Shown piece after piece: positions 10,670 to 20,966 of a stretch of DNA of 64,000 nucleotides. Each line of letters starts with the position of its first letter. Positions within the stretch are counted from its first letter, which is position 1. A program made the translations under genes and the position numbers. Source of the stretch: Lonicera japonica (lineage: Eukaryota; Streptophyta; Magnoliopsida; Dipsacales; Caprifoliaceae); the NCBI GenBank assembly GCA_021464415.1, contig CM038464.1:1-64000 (forward strand). Direction: 5' to 3'. The notes below the pieces were generated by a model. The model had not been told where the DNA came from. It ran no database searches and saw only the letters and a list, made by a program, of their open reading frames with translations.

Positions 10670-12326
10670 TTATCCGGTGATTGGGGAGGGGATTCCTTGC
10701 AACATTCGGGCTGACGGGTCAGGAATCTTTTTGTTATCAATTAAGTTCTGGATAGCATGCCGCAGGGCCATACAACTATCGGTAGTGTGTCCGAAGCCTT
10801 GGTGATATTCGCAATGTTCATTCATGTTCCAATGAGGTGGTATCTGTTGTGGTAATGGCCTTGGATTCATGGGATACATAATCCCGGCTTCTTTCAGTTG
10901 TTCGAAAACCTTTCCCAATGGTCCCGGTAATTGCGAAAAATGTCTATCTGTGAGCGATTCTGATCAAATGTCCTGAGATTACTGTTGTTGTTGTTACGAT
11001 ATCCAAATCCCCAATGTTTTTTACAGAGTTTTGACCAAAGGGGTTGCCGGAATACCCCCGACCGTAGGACCCAGAAGACGTAACTTGATTGATGGCAGAC
11101 GTGGAAGTCTTCTTGTACTGTGAAGCGGTTTTTTGATTTCAGCCTGTTTGGCTAATTCCTCCTCAATTTCGTTGCCTACGTGGAGTAGGGCTTTGAACCT
11201 GCCAAAGAAACTGGTGTCCCATTTGGGTCCGAATATCTGGTTTCAAATTCTTCACAATCATTCCGAGTTGTTCCTCTTCATCTAGGCGCTCCACCATTTG
11301 GGCGGCCAGTTCCCTCCATTGTTACAAACTCACTAATACTCTCATTCTCCTTCTGCTTAGCCATCTCTAGATGTTTCCTTGTAACTTTAAGTTCCTCATT
11401 AGTTTTGTACTGTGAACAAAACTCTTGGACAATGGCGGACCATGATCTAACACGATGCTTTTCAAGGTTCAAAAACCAACTCTGGGGGTTGCCAAAGTGA
11501 GGTGAAAGGAATTGGCTAATTCAGCCTCACCGAGATCATAATTCTCATTGAACGGACATAAGATTTCAGATGGAGTTCTGGTGGTGTAGTGCCTGTAAAT
11601 TTTGGGATGGAGGGCATCTTAAAACCCACGGGATAACGAGCCTCAGGGTATAAGTTGTAGCTTTGCATCTGGGTTAAATCGTTCGAACTCTCAGCTACTT
11701 TTTGGGTAAGTGCTTTCAACTGCTCCTTAAGCTCAGACAAGTCTCTATCCCCCCCGTGAGTTTCTATTGGCGTGGGGCCCTCCCCTTGGATACTCATGGG
11801 CCTTCTCATTGGGTCATAATACGGATCGTGGTATGGTTCATGGACCGGTTTGCATCTGTGGAGGGGCTTGATTGGTCAGGTCCTGTTGTAACCAATTGCC
11901 GACCGGATCAGGCATGGGTTTGGGTTGGTTCAACTGTTCATATGGCGGTGGTACTTCGGTATGAACTGAGAGTGGTGTGGTGGTGGTAGAATAACCGGAG
12001 TTTCTCTTGGTGATTGTCATGCGCCCTTTAGCCAACTCGTCCAACTTGGCACGAGTATTTTTATTGTCACTTAATAACATGGTCTGCTTGGTTCAATTCA
12101 TCAACATTCGATACATATCTTCGGGATTCGGTAACGGGGCATTCATGTTTCCGCTTGAACTGGCTAGGTTTGGATCAACATTCAAGGATGGAGTATGATG
12201 TAGCGGCTGACCCCCAACAGTATTATTCTGCGGCATTCCCGGGTTTGGGTAAAAAGGACCGGGCGGCGGATCCGCTGCATTGTTCAATTGGTTGTTCACA
12301 TTCCGGTTCGGGGTATTCTGATCCAT
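10670..12326 (-). pseudogene. gag: Gag capsid/nucleocapsid region, multiple frame breaks
   Basis: The probable initiator is the ATG at 12326 (MDQNTPNRN); an in-frame longer N-terminus to 12440 lacks gag-like composition. The segment 11472-11278 contains FCSQYKTNEELKVTRKHLE, the retrotransposon-gag capsid core. The segment 10918-10670 has a C-x-Y-H-x5-H-x4-C zinc-type motif (HCEYHQGFGHTTDSC). Frame changes occur near 12085, 11825, 11500 and 11250 and between 11250 and 10930, so no intact gag is made. The coding remnants run without a gap into the spacer, protease and pol. Confidence 0.75.
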
Positions 12327-13342
12327 GTTTTCAGAGGAATCTGGTCTGACGAGTCTCCCGGTGCTATCTCTTCCAGCCCACACAGAGGCCAGGATGAATA
12401 TCTGCTGCGCGGAAAAAAGGACAAATTCGATCGCGTGCATTCCCCGGAAAATAACAACAATATATCATTTAGAAATTGCCGGACCTTATCCAGAAATACA
12501 TCGATCGGACGAAAATAAACACACAAAAAGTTTTTCTTTAGGTGAGATTGAAAACAGACCAACGGCAACAACTTGAGAGTCCCGTATAGCGGTAGGGTAG
12601 GAATAGAATTCCATGGGTTCCCTGACCGTCTATAGTTTTGGGAAATCATTTTGAAAAGAGTTTTTTTTTTTTTCGAAAAATCATTTGAAAAATATGGGAA
12701 GGTCTCTCCTCATGAGTTGCTTTGTTCATGGAATCAGGGCTTCCGCTCACTAGATTCTCACGACTGTTGGTCATTTAAACCATGCATAAAATCTTTGTGT
12801 TCTAAGCTGACTCCCTATATGCAAGCGTGGCTGAAGAGGGTAAGGTTTAAGGCTCCTCCTATTTGGCAGGTCTTACGATATACCTTAAGAGCGCAGGTAC
12901 GTGTAAGAACCTTTTGATATACATCCCGGGTACGTGAGTGTTCTCGTCACTCTATATACCTCGGTAAGTACTTGGCCAAGGAGAGTGGTCCCAGGCGCTT
13001 TTGGCTAGTGCAGACCCGCAAGTCCACGGCCTAGTCACGACTCTGGTCCCGAGGTTGATAGGGTAAATTCACACTCGCGAAAATGCATGATAAGACGTGA
13101 GTGCGTGCAAAATAACAATATGGCAGTTCATTATTGATCAATTCTTTAGGGTTTGTTACTGTAATTTACACAATTTTAATTATGAAAAAGATCTTCCTCA
13201 CATAATTAGCAAATAAAGGCATCAGGGTATCCACCTAAATCGTTTCTATGTTATCCTAGAACTAAGGCTTACAAGACCTAAACCTAATAAATAACAGGAA
13301 TTAAATATATGATCCATTATGTCAGAGCTTAGTTCTCTACTC
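12327..13342 (-). other. 5' untranslated leader of the Tat/Ogre-like element
   Basis: About 1 kb between the primer-binding site and the first gag ATG. Long leaders are usual in this lineage. No coding signal was recognised; a T-run at 12661-12673 and short pyrimidine tracts are present. Confidence 0.6.
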
Positions 13343-13360
13343 TCCCCAGCAGAGTCGCCA
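13343..13360 (-). promoter_or_regulatory. Primer-binding site, tRNA-Arg type
   Basis: Read on the minus strand, TGGCGACTCTGCTGGGGA starts one base after the 5' LTR end. Plant tRNA-Arg ends in ...CCCCAGTGGAGTCGCCA, so 16 of 18 positions pair. This site fixes the element's orientation and the LTR boundary, and it fits the Ogre/Tat lineage. Confidence 0.8.
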
Positions 13361-14176
13361 CTGTGAGAATCCGGACCCATACCCCCGAGAAGGAGAAAAG
13401 AGTAGTCCTTTCTCGGTTTTATTTGAAAACGTGTTTGGTAGAGCCGCCAGTTTGTTTTACGAGAAAACAAACAAAAGGTCGTACGAAGGATAATTCGAAA
13501 ACGAACTATCTTTCATACGTTTGAAACCAGAGATTTATTTTGAAAATTGACTTTGCTAGGGTTCGGGAACTACATTACGAATTGGGAAGGTGTTAGGCAC
13601 CCAATTCGCCCTTTCGGTCTCTTAATGGATCATGTATTTAATTCCTATTTTAGATATCTTGCAAGTAGTTCGAATGGTTTTTTAGAATAGTCCTTTCCGG
13701 ATAAATTTAGTTTAAAACAATATTTTGAAATCAGACTCGAGCTTTGCGAGCGCCTACGTATTCATTCGTAGAATGAAATCAGAGTCTCGTAGTTCCTTTC
13801 TTTTTGGAAACTGTTTTTGTATTTTTGTTTGTTTTGAAAACGTGTCAAAACAGGTTTTAGATTTCTTGTAAAACTTAGAAAGGATTTGTTTTGAAAGCAG
13901 TAAACTTCTTTGCAAGTTATCTAAAAAACGAAATTAAATGCAGTACTGAAATTAAGGATTTGGTAGAAAGAAAGTTATACCTGCTGCGCTTGCAGAAGAT
14001 AGGAGGACTTTGCCTTGACTTCCTTCTTTCTCTAAAGCTTTCTCTCTCTAGAGCTTTCTCTCACTAGCCTTCTCTCAGAATTTCTCTAAAAATGACTTTC
14101 TAGAGACTTTGACAAAGCTCCTTCTTACCCAAAATACTATTCAATGTTGATGCCTCTAAAATGGGATCCCAAGGGT

Positions 14177-14186
14177 CCTATTTATA
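14177..14186 (-). promoter_or_regulatory. LTR TATA box
   Basis: TATAAATAGG on the minus strand lies about 35 bases downstream of the palindromic repeat cluster. An identical box is in the solo LTR at 36497-36488. Confidence 0.75.
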
Positions 14187-14220
14187 GCAACATTTGCGCC
14201 AAAAACGCTCCAAAAGAGGC

Positions 14221-14463
14221 CAACCGCAGGGGTAGCCGCATGGGGTGCGGCTGGGGCGTGCGACAGGGGTGTGCCAGCCGTACGGCTGGCAGGTAGCCGT
14301 ACGGTTGGGCGTGCGGCTAGGGGGTGCGGTTAGAAGGTGCCAACCGTACGGTTGGCAGTAGCCGTACGGTTGGCGTGCGACAGGGGGGTGCGGCTAGGAG
14401 GTGCCAACCGTACGGTTTGCAGATAGACCGTACGGTGTCGTGCGACAGGGGGGTGCGGCTGGC
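14221..14463 (-). promoter_or_regulatory. LTR U3 palindromic repeat cluster
   Basis: GC-rich tandem of variants of CCAACCGTACGGTTGG (perfect at 14340-14355) and GCCAGCCGTACGGCTGGC (perfect 18-bp palindrome, 14273-14290), separated by GGGTGCGGCTAGGAGGTG-type spacers. It lies directly upstream of the TATA box. The same module is upstream of the antisense ORF (3641-3740). Confidence 0.75.
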
Positions 14464-14725
14464 TCATAAAAAAATGTGCAGGAGCGCATCAGAAAAAACC
14501 AAATGTTCTAACGGGGCGCTGCCCGCACACCCCCGCGACCTGACCGGGCAGGTGATCCCCGTCCTAGTAAGCGGAAGAGGCAACAAGGGTTATCTAGACT
14601 CCAACGCGTCCCAAATTGAGTCTTCCTATCAACAGTTTTCTACATGTATGATGATTCATGATTAAATGCAGGATGCTTAAAGAAAATCAGTATTCGCACG
14701 AGAGTCGTGGATTGGGGTGTTCACA

Positions 14726-15118
14726 CATCTAGAGCTTATTTGCCCATATGGTGTGGAAAGTTATTTCTTCGCTGATTTTAATTATTGGGATTATTAATGG
14801 TCGTATCTTGTGAATAGACCTATTCGAAGTTTTGATGTTAGGCATTTGCATTCTGGCCTTCAGGATTTGGTACCACATGATGCGAGTGTATCACATCAAA
14901 ATTCTTTTATGTTTTTCTGTGTTCCACATGAGAAAGGTAGAATAGCCTTGCAAGCAACATCGATTTGGTTCACTAAAGGCAATGTAGTAGCCACAATCAC
15001 AGTTGATTTAGACGGCAAAGAATGGAGCTCTTCAACTGAAACTCTTAGAAAACATCACAAAAGATTATGTCTCAAAGGCCCAAATATTGCCATTGATTTT
15101 GATACTGCATTGTGCTAG
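14726..15118 (+). other. Unassigned sequence with a 102-codon open stretch
   Basis: An open stretch at 14810-15118 starting MNRPIRSFDVRHLHSGLQDL runs to the first tandem repeat. It was not recognised as a known family; it has no membrane segment and no zinc motif. It lies between the young LTR and the tandem arrays of an older plus-strand element, so it may be a decayed piece of that element's interior. Confidence 0.3.
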
Positions 15119-15480
15119 TAAGACACTGCACTGTGCTAGTAAGACACCGCACTAGACTACATCGCCGATCACCATGACAACCAGATGCTGTGTTGGGCCG
15201 AATAGCCAATCATTGTGCTAGTTAGACACCGCACCGGCTCAATTGCCAAGTATCGTGCAAGCCAGATGCTGCACACCAGGCTCAATCGCTATGCACCATG
15301 ATATCCAAACACTGCATTGGGCCAAATTGCCAAGCACCATGCCAGTCAGACACCGCACCGGCTCAATCGCCAATTGTTATGCCAGTTGGACATTGCATCA
15401 GGCTCAATCGCCTAATCACCGAGTATTAAGACACTGCACTGGGCTAAATCGCCAATCATTGTACCAGTCGGACACAATGA
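15118..15480 (+). repeat. Tandem array, about 42-bp unit
   Basis: Roughly eight degenerate copies of a unit containing GACACCGCACCGGCTCAATCGCC. Clear copies near 15225, 15267, 15309 and 15351 give a 42-bp period. It is the first of four array types in this block. Confidence 0.7.
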
Positions 15481-15534
15481 TGTTCATGTACTGAAGAAAA
15501 GGTAAAATCATACATATATTTATATTAACATTGC

Positions 15535-15884
15535 CTTTCAGGGGCATTTTAGTATTTTTTTACCGAACAGGTAGCCATTTGTACTAACTTTGTCTTTCAA
15601 GGGCATTTTAGTAATTTTTTACCTAAACGGTAGCCATTTGTACTAACTTTGTCTTTCAGGGGCATTTTAGTAATTTTTTACCTAAATGGTAGCCATTTTG
15701 TACTAATTTTATCTTTCAGGGGCATTTTAGTAATTTTATACTTAAACGATAGCACTCTGTACTAACTTTATATTTTAGGGCATTTTAGTAATTTTTTACT
15801 TAAATGGTAGCCATTTTGTATTTTGTCTTTTAGGGGCATTTTAGTAATTTTCTTCCTAAACGATAGCCATTCGTACTAACTTTT
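15535..15884 (+). repeat. Tandem array, about 59-bp unit
   Basis: Six copies of a unit with the core GGGGCATTTTAGTAATTTTT and GGTAGCCATTTGTACTAAC. The core begins at 15543, 15602, 15661, 15721, 15779 and 15836, so the period is 57-60 bp. Confidence 0.85.
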
Positions 15885-16280
15885 GTCTCCCAAAATGGAA
15901 GACAATCTGTCTCCCAAAAAGGCAAGACAAACCAATCCTAGTCTCCCGAAATGACAAGACGAACAACTCAGTTCCCGAAAAGGCAGGACGAACCACCAAG
16001 TCTCCCAAAAAGGAAAGATAAACAACACAGTCTCCCGAAAAGGCAAGACAAACCACCAAGTCTCCCAAAAAGGAAAGATGAACAATACAGTCTCCCGAAA
16101 AGGCAAGAAGAACCACCAAATCTCCCAAAAATGGAAGACGAACCACTTAGTCTTCCAAAAAGGCAAGAAAATTAATCAAACTCCCGAAATGGCAAGACAA
16201 TAACTCAATCTCCCAAAATGGCAAGATAAGCAATTCGGTATCTCGAAAAGGCAGGAAGAACCACCTAGTCTCCTGAGAAG
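15885..16280 (+). repeat. Tandem array, 30-bp unit (left part)
   Basis: Copies of GTCTCCCGAAAAGGCAAGAC plus AACCACCAA. Starts near 16000, 16030, 16060, 16090 and 16120 give an exact 30-bp period, with alternate copies more alike (60-bp higher-order unit). The open frames across it are low-complexity artefacts. The array resumes at 18772 after an inserted LTR. Confidence 0.85.
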
Positions 16281-18766
16281 TGATTGAGCCCATAAATTGC
16301 ATTTTAAACCCTTAAACAAGGCTCAATTAGCTTCTAATTATCGTCTAAAATCGAAAATTGCATGTAAATTCAGTTTAAGCATCAAAAGAAGGCATTGCAT
16401 TGTCTTTATATGTTACTAAGCCATTTTGCAGGCCTAAAGTGGTTAAGCAACTGAGGTTGTATGAAAGATAAAAGGTTGAAAGCGAAAAAATGTGAGAGGA
16501 AGGCCCAAAGAAGAAGTCAAAACCTATTCCGAGGCTCGAGGTGAAGAAAACTTCTCAAACTACCCCCAAAGCGCTAGCAAGAAGATAAAAACAAGTCCCC
16601 AAGTATGAATGAAGTGAATGAAAGTTTTCTAGAGTGATCTCAAGAGGAAAGAAGCTTAATCAAATTAATTCTGGACATTTTCGAGTAAAACCGAGAACTG
16701 CCGTGAAAAGCCCGAAGTTGTAACAGATCAATGTTTTTCTACAATGGGAATTTAAAGAAATCTCTAAAAATAAAAGTTATAGAGAATTAAATTACCTACG
16801 CGTAGGCAAAAATAATGCATCAATCGGAGTTCATAGAAAAAAGTTATGAGCAAAAGAATAAGGCATCATAAAGAAAATTGGCCCAATTTTAGGTCCAAAT
16901 TCAATTTTAAGCCATGTTTCGGCCCCCCGTTTCTTCAAGGATTACTAAAATCACGACTCGAGACACTTGTGTACTATATAAAAGGTCATATATCTCATAT
17001 TTTATGGTACGCAATAATTTAGAATTGATTAGTAGAGAGGCAGAGAGCACCGTAACGTTCTTGGGAGCTTTTGCACTGCATCTAACGATCAAACTTGAGT
17101 GATTTTTCTTTTCTTTCTTCAAAATAATTGTTAGGTTAGTTTATTTATTATATTTGAAGGCTGTAACATCAGTATATTCAACATTAATTCATCATTCAAT
17201 TCAGTTTTCAATTCAAGTCTCAATCGCATACTGAGTAAACCCTAGTTTTCCTTTTTCTTTCAATTTGATTGCTTTTGATTGTTCGTTTGATTTGATATTC
17301 ATAGATTAGTTGTTAGAGATCATATATATTCTAGAATCAACCCTGAAACCACATTTTAGGGGTTGATCCTAGGGTTTATAGATCGAAATTTTCGGTTTTT
17401 TATTTTTCTATCGTTATATGCTTGTTTCTTGTTTCGTATTCAAATAATTTATTATTTTTCCAAGTTATTCATGTGTAATTATTTTTCATAATTAATAATC
17501 TAATTTTCCATAATTTTAAGAATTTTATTCGAATTTCTTCAATTTATGTCAATTTTGAATTCGTTTACCGTTTTAAGCATAAAATCTTCGTTTTAAATTG
17601 AAATTGAGTAATTCCAAAGCCAAAAGTTTTCAAATTTGATTTTCTATGTTATTAGGTATTTTTCTACTATTTTTCATGATTTATATGTTTGTTTTCTTGT
17701 TTAATTTGAATATGTATAGCTAAATCGTTAGTTAGGGGTCCATAGTTAAATATGTCAACTTAATTTTTGAATGTAATCCATTTTAGGTTTGAATGTGATT
17801 TTTCTATTGGTTATAGATCACCTACTAAATGTATGAGTAGTTTTCTTATCTTTTCATGCCTTAAGAACCGTAAATGTCAATTCACGGATTTTCGCACCAA
17901 AACCCTAACGTGGCTGATTTGAGGATGGTCTTTATCCTCTAATTAGTTAGGTTAGTTTCTCAAGTGAATTGGCTGATTTAGCGCTGTTTTGGTATTTATT
18001 CATGTAACTATCGAAAAGTACTAGTTTTGACTTTCGATATTCATTTTAAGACATATTTGATTTGAATCACGTTCAAACATATTCAAACCTTATGAGAGTG
18101 TTAAGCTACTAATTTTTGGAAAGTTTAATCAACTTGGATTGTTTTTGTCACGCACTAGCAATACTAGAAAATTTCAATATCGAATTCTATTGCTCAAAGC
18201 TAGTCTATATAGTCTTTGTCATGCATGGACTATGATATACTTATAGTAGCAATATAATTGGATGGTTGGAAGGTCTAAGAGCTGAATCTTAGTGAAAAAT
18301 TCTATTTAAACTTAGATTTAGATTACCTGATTGGACTAGTTTCGTACTCCCTAGCTACGGATACTCCTAACGTTTGTTTCTTGTTGGATTAAGTTCATTT
18401 AATATTCTGATTTGTTTAATTATTACGCTATTTTATTTATTTATTTATAGTTCAATTGCATGCCCCTAGTGCATTTAAGAAGCCCTTTAGGTAGACAACT
18501 TGCGCTCGTGGATTCCCTTTTAATTTTGCACCCTAGGACTATATTTGCTTCTAGTTTTAGTTTAAGTTAATTAGTAGTCTAATTTAATTTCATTTTTCCT
18601 TTCATATTCCTCATTTCAATCATCTTTTCTTTTTTTCCTTGAGAGAGATAACTAGAGAAATATGTTCCTTACCTTCCATGTGGTTCGACCTTGAACTTCC
18701 CCAAGTATACTATAACTTAACCGCGTGCACTTGGGTATAATACTTCTCACTTTCTGAGCGTAGTCA
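16281..18766 (+). mobile_element. Solo LTR (2486 bp) inserted in the 30-bp array
   Basis: Ends are TGATTGAGCC...GCGTAGTCA, flanked by a perfect 5-bp duplication AGAAG (16276-16280 and 18767-18771). The same tandem array lies on both sides, which proves insertion. A TATATAAAAGG box at about 16975 sets plus orientation. The 3' end has the GTGGTTCGACC...CACTTGGGT context typical of long Ty3/gypsy LTRs, perhaps Athila-like. No coding domain is inside. Confidence 0.8.
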
Positions 18767-18771
18767 AGAAG

Positions 18772-19170
18772 GAAGAACGAACCACCAAGTCTCCCAAAAA
18801 GGCAAGACGAACCACCAAGTCTCTCGAAAAAGCAAGACAAAAAATTGAGTCTCCCGAAAAGGCAAGATGAACCACCAAGTCTCCCAGAAAGGCAATACAA
18901 ACAATAGAGTCTTCCGAAAAGGCAAAACCAACCACCAAGTCTCCCGAAAAGACAAGATGAACAACTCAGTTTCCCAAAAAGGCAAGACGATAAATCAGTC
19001 TCCCGAATAGGTAAGACGAACACCAAGTTTCCCGAAAAAGGCAAGACAAACAGCACCCAGCCCCGAAATACCAAGATTACTATCTACCAAAAATAGTAAA
19101 ATCCTCTGTCTACCTAAATGGTAAGATCTTCATTGTTCTGCCTAAACGGCGGACCTTTTGACTACCTAAG
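18772..19170 (+). repeat. Tandem array, 30-bp unit (right part) and a related degenerate array
   Basis: About ten further copies of the GTCTCCCGAAAAGGCAAGAC unit run to 19075. From 19081 a different unit, CTACCTAAATGGTAAGATC, is repeated two to four times. Confidence 0.75.
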
Positions 19171-19442
19171 TGGTAAGTCACTTTTATTATCGTAGTTATT
19201 ATTGTATCTAGCTTGTTCTTTTTACTAACTTTCCTTTCAAGAGTAATTACCTAATTATGCAACTAATACACTATATCACAATTGGATTATGGACGAATTG
19301 GCCTTCAAGAGCCCTCAAACGACAATCAGCAGTTTTAGTAGCAGTTCAATGAACAAGAGTCGCAAAATGCGTATCTCACCTCAGTTATCACTTTTCTTGA
19401 CGTTTTACACTTTTTCAAAATGTACAAACGCCGAGGAGCTTC

Positions 19443-20923
19443 TGTAGACACCCTATTTTGTGACCTTTCCAGATAAGACGCAACTTGCTTTTCGATAAAG
19501 CAAGATCAGATTTGTCGATATAGAACTTCAAGAGATACATGCTCGAACATGATAAAATTGGACTTGGCCAATGAAAGGTTGAAGATCATCATAGGCCTAT
19601 ACAAATGAGCCTCACACAAAGTCAAAACACTCCGAATGCCGAAAAATAAACTGTTGATTCCCACCAAGTGTAATCAATTAACCAAATGGAGGCCTTCCCG
19701 AACTCCAATTAGGCTCAAATTTGGAGGGAAGCTACATAACATATTAGAGAATAACATATCCAAAAACAAGCTTTATCCAAAAGTTGGACATCCGATTGTC
19801 CGTACAGACAATAAAGATTCCCCGTACGGGTAATCTGCCCAAACGAGAAATCTAAATTAACTATATGGTTAATGTGATTTCCGGACCTCCGATCGCGCTT
19901 AAATTTTTACAGCAGCTAGAGGACATCTTGGGGAACAACATATCCAAAAACCAACTTAATCCAACAGTTATAAATAGATTCCCCGTCAGGGAAATCTCAT
20001 TTTACGGTTAATCGGCCTTCCAAAACGGGTAAACGGCCTTTCGAAATAGGTACTCAGGCACTAAAGGCTAAATTAAGTGCTATATAAGTCAGAGCCAACT
20101 TTTTAATAAGGGTTCGCAATTATTGGGCAAAAACGCCCACTGCAAAGGCAAATAAGAGGGAAAAACTTGTATTTTTATTATATCTTCATTTCTAGACTTT
20201 CAAAAAGCTTAGTGTAGAGAGAGAAAACACTGTAATAGAATAGGTACGCGAGTAAAAACTCCATAACTCGTTTATAGTGTTTGTATTCTGACTGATTAAC
20301 GAACTAAAGCTTGTAACACAGATATATTCTTCCGAAATAAAGTTCTGTATTCGCGAAGGTATCATCTAAATTATAATACGATGTAGATATCCTGCAAATA
20401 AGAGTATGTCTATATAATTATTCATATCATGTATATAATTGTATAAACTGTCAAAGCATGCTTAAAATGGTTCCATGCCGTGATTTTGCCTGAACTGTGC
20501 TAAAGATTAATAACTGAAATTGTGCCTTGATTCCCCGTACGGACAATCCAATTGACCATACGATTAATCCCATTCCCTATACGGGTAATCTGCCTTCAAG
20601 ACAATTTTCGCTTTCTAAATACATTAGGCTTATTGTATTATATTTAGCAACCCGTATATATAATTTTTGGTCCAAAACAATAGGAAAATGATAAAAGACA
20701 AATGCACGCATGCAAATTTAGAAGCCGAAAGGGCAACGCGGATGCCTAACACCTTCCCGCGGCGTAACATTGTTCCTGAACCTAATTTGCTAACGCAGAC
20801 TGTGTTGTACCCTAAGAAGGGTACAAAAACACACTTGTCCGTTTTCCCAAAAAACATACTGGCGACTCTAAAACCGCTCGACGAGCCGAGCGGCATCAGG
20901 GGGCCCCATTCGGGGTTTTCACA
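19443..20923 (+). repeat. Tat/Ogre-like LTR, probably a 3' LTR
   Basis: Ends are TGTAGACACCC...GGGTTTTCACA (1481 bp). It contains GGCCTTCCCGAACTCCAATT (about 19691) and the GATGCCTAACACCTTCCC box (about 20733), and CTGGCGACTCT at 20859-20869. Orientation is plus. Tandem arrays immediately upstream fit the hypervariable region between pol and the 3' LTR in Ogre-like elements. The 5-bp flanks (GCTTC and CATTG) do not match, so it is not a clean solo LTR. Confidence 0.7.
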
Positions 20924-20966
20924 CATTGATTAGCCAAAAAATTGTAATTAGGCATAATATAGGTCA

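Larger units (their letters stand above)
13362..14725 (-). repeat. 5' LTR of the Tat/Ogre-like element
   Basis: 1364 bp, with plus-strand ends TGTGAGAATCC...GTGTTCACA (minus sense TGTGAACACC...TTCTCACA). It is nearly collinear with the solo LTR at 35646-37037. Reading on the minus strand: a palindrome-rich U3 (14463-14221), TATAAATAGG (14186-14177), and an R/U5 region containing the box GGGTGCCTAACACCTTCCC (13605-13587). The five bases outside it are CATCT (14726-14730); the matching duplication would lie left of the window. Confidence 0.88.

Noticed and set aside
15856..16175. Long open frames across the 30-bp array on both strands (Pro/Lys- and Phe/Leu-rich repeats)
   Set aside because: The period is a multiple of three, so frames stay open by chance on both strands. 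There is no start context or domain.
15885..16280. Regular 30-bp repeats resembling a CRISPR-like array
   Set aside because: The units are contiguous with no unique spacers, the genome is a plant nuclear genome, and the same unit continues after an inserted LTR. It is a plain tandem repeat.
20859..20870. CTGGCGACTCT as a true primer-binding site
   Set aside because: It lies about 55 bases inside the LTR, before the TTTTCACA end, so it cannot be the PBS of this LTR. It is kept as a U5 motif finding.
19438..20928. 19443-20923 as a clean solo LTR
   Set aside because: The 5-bp flanks GCTTC and CATTG do not match, and tandem arrays upstream fit the 3' interior of an element, so a 3' LTR is preferred.
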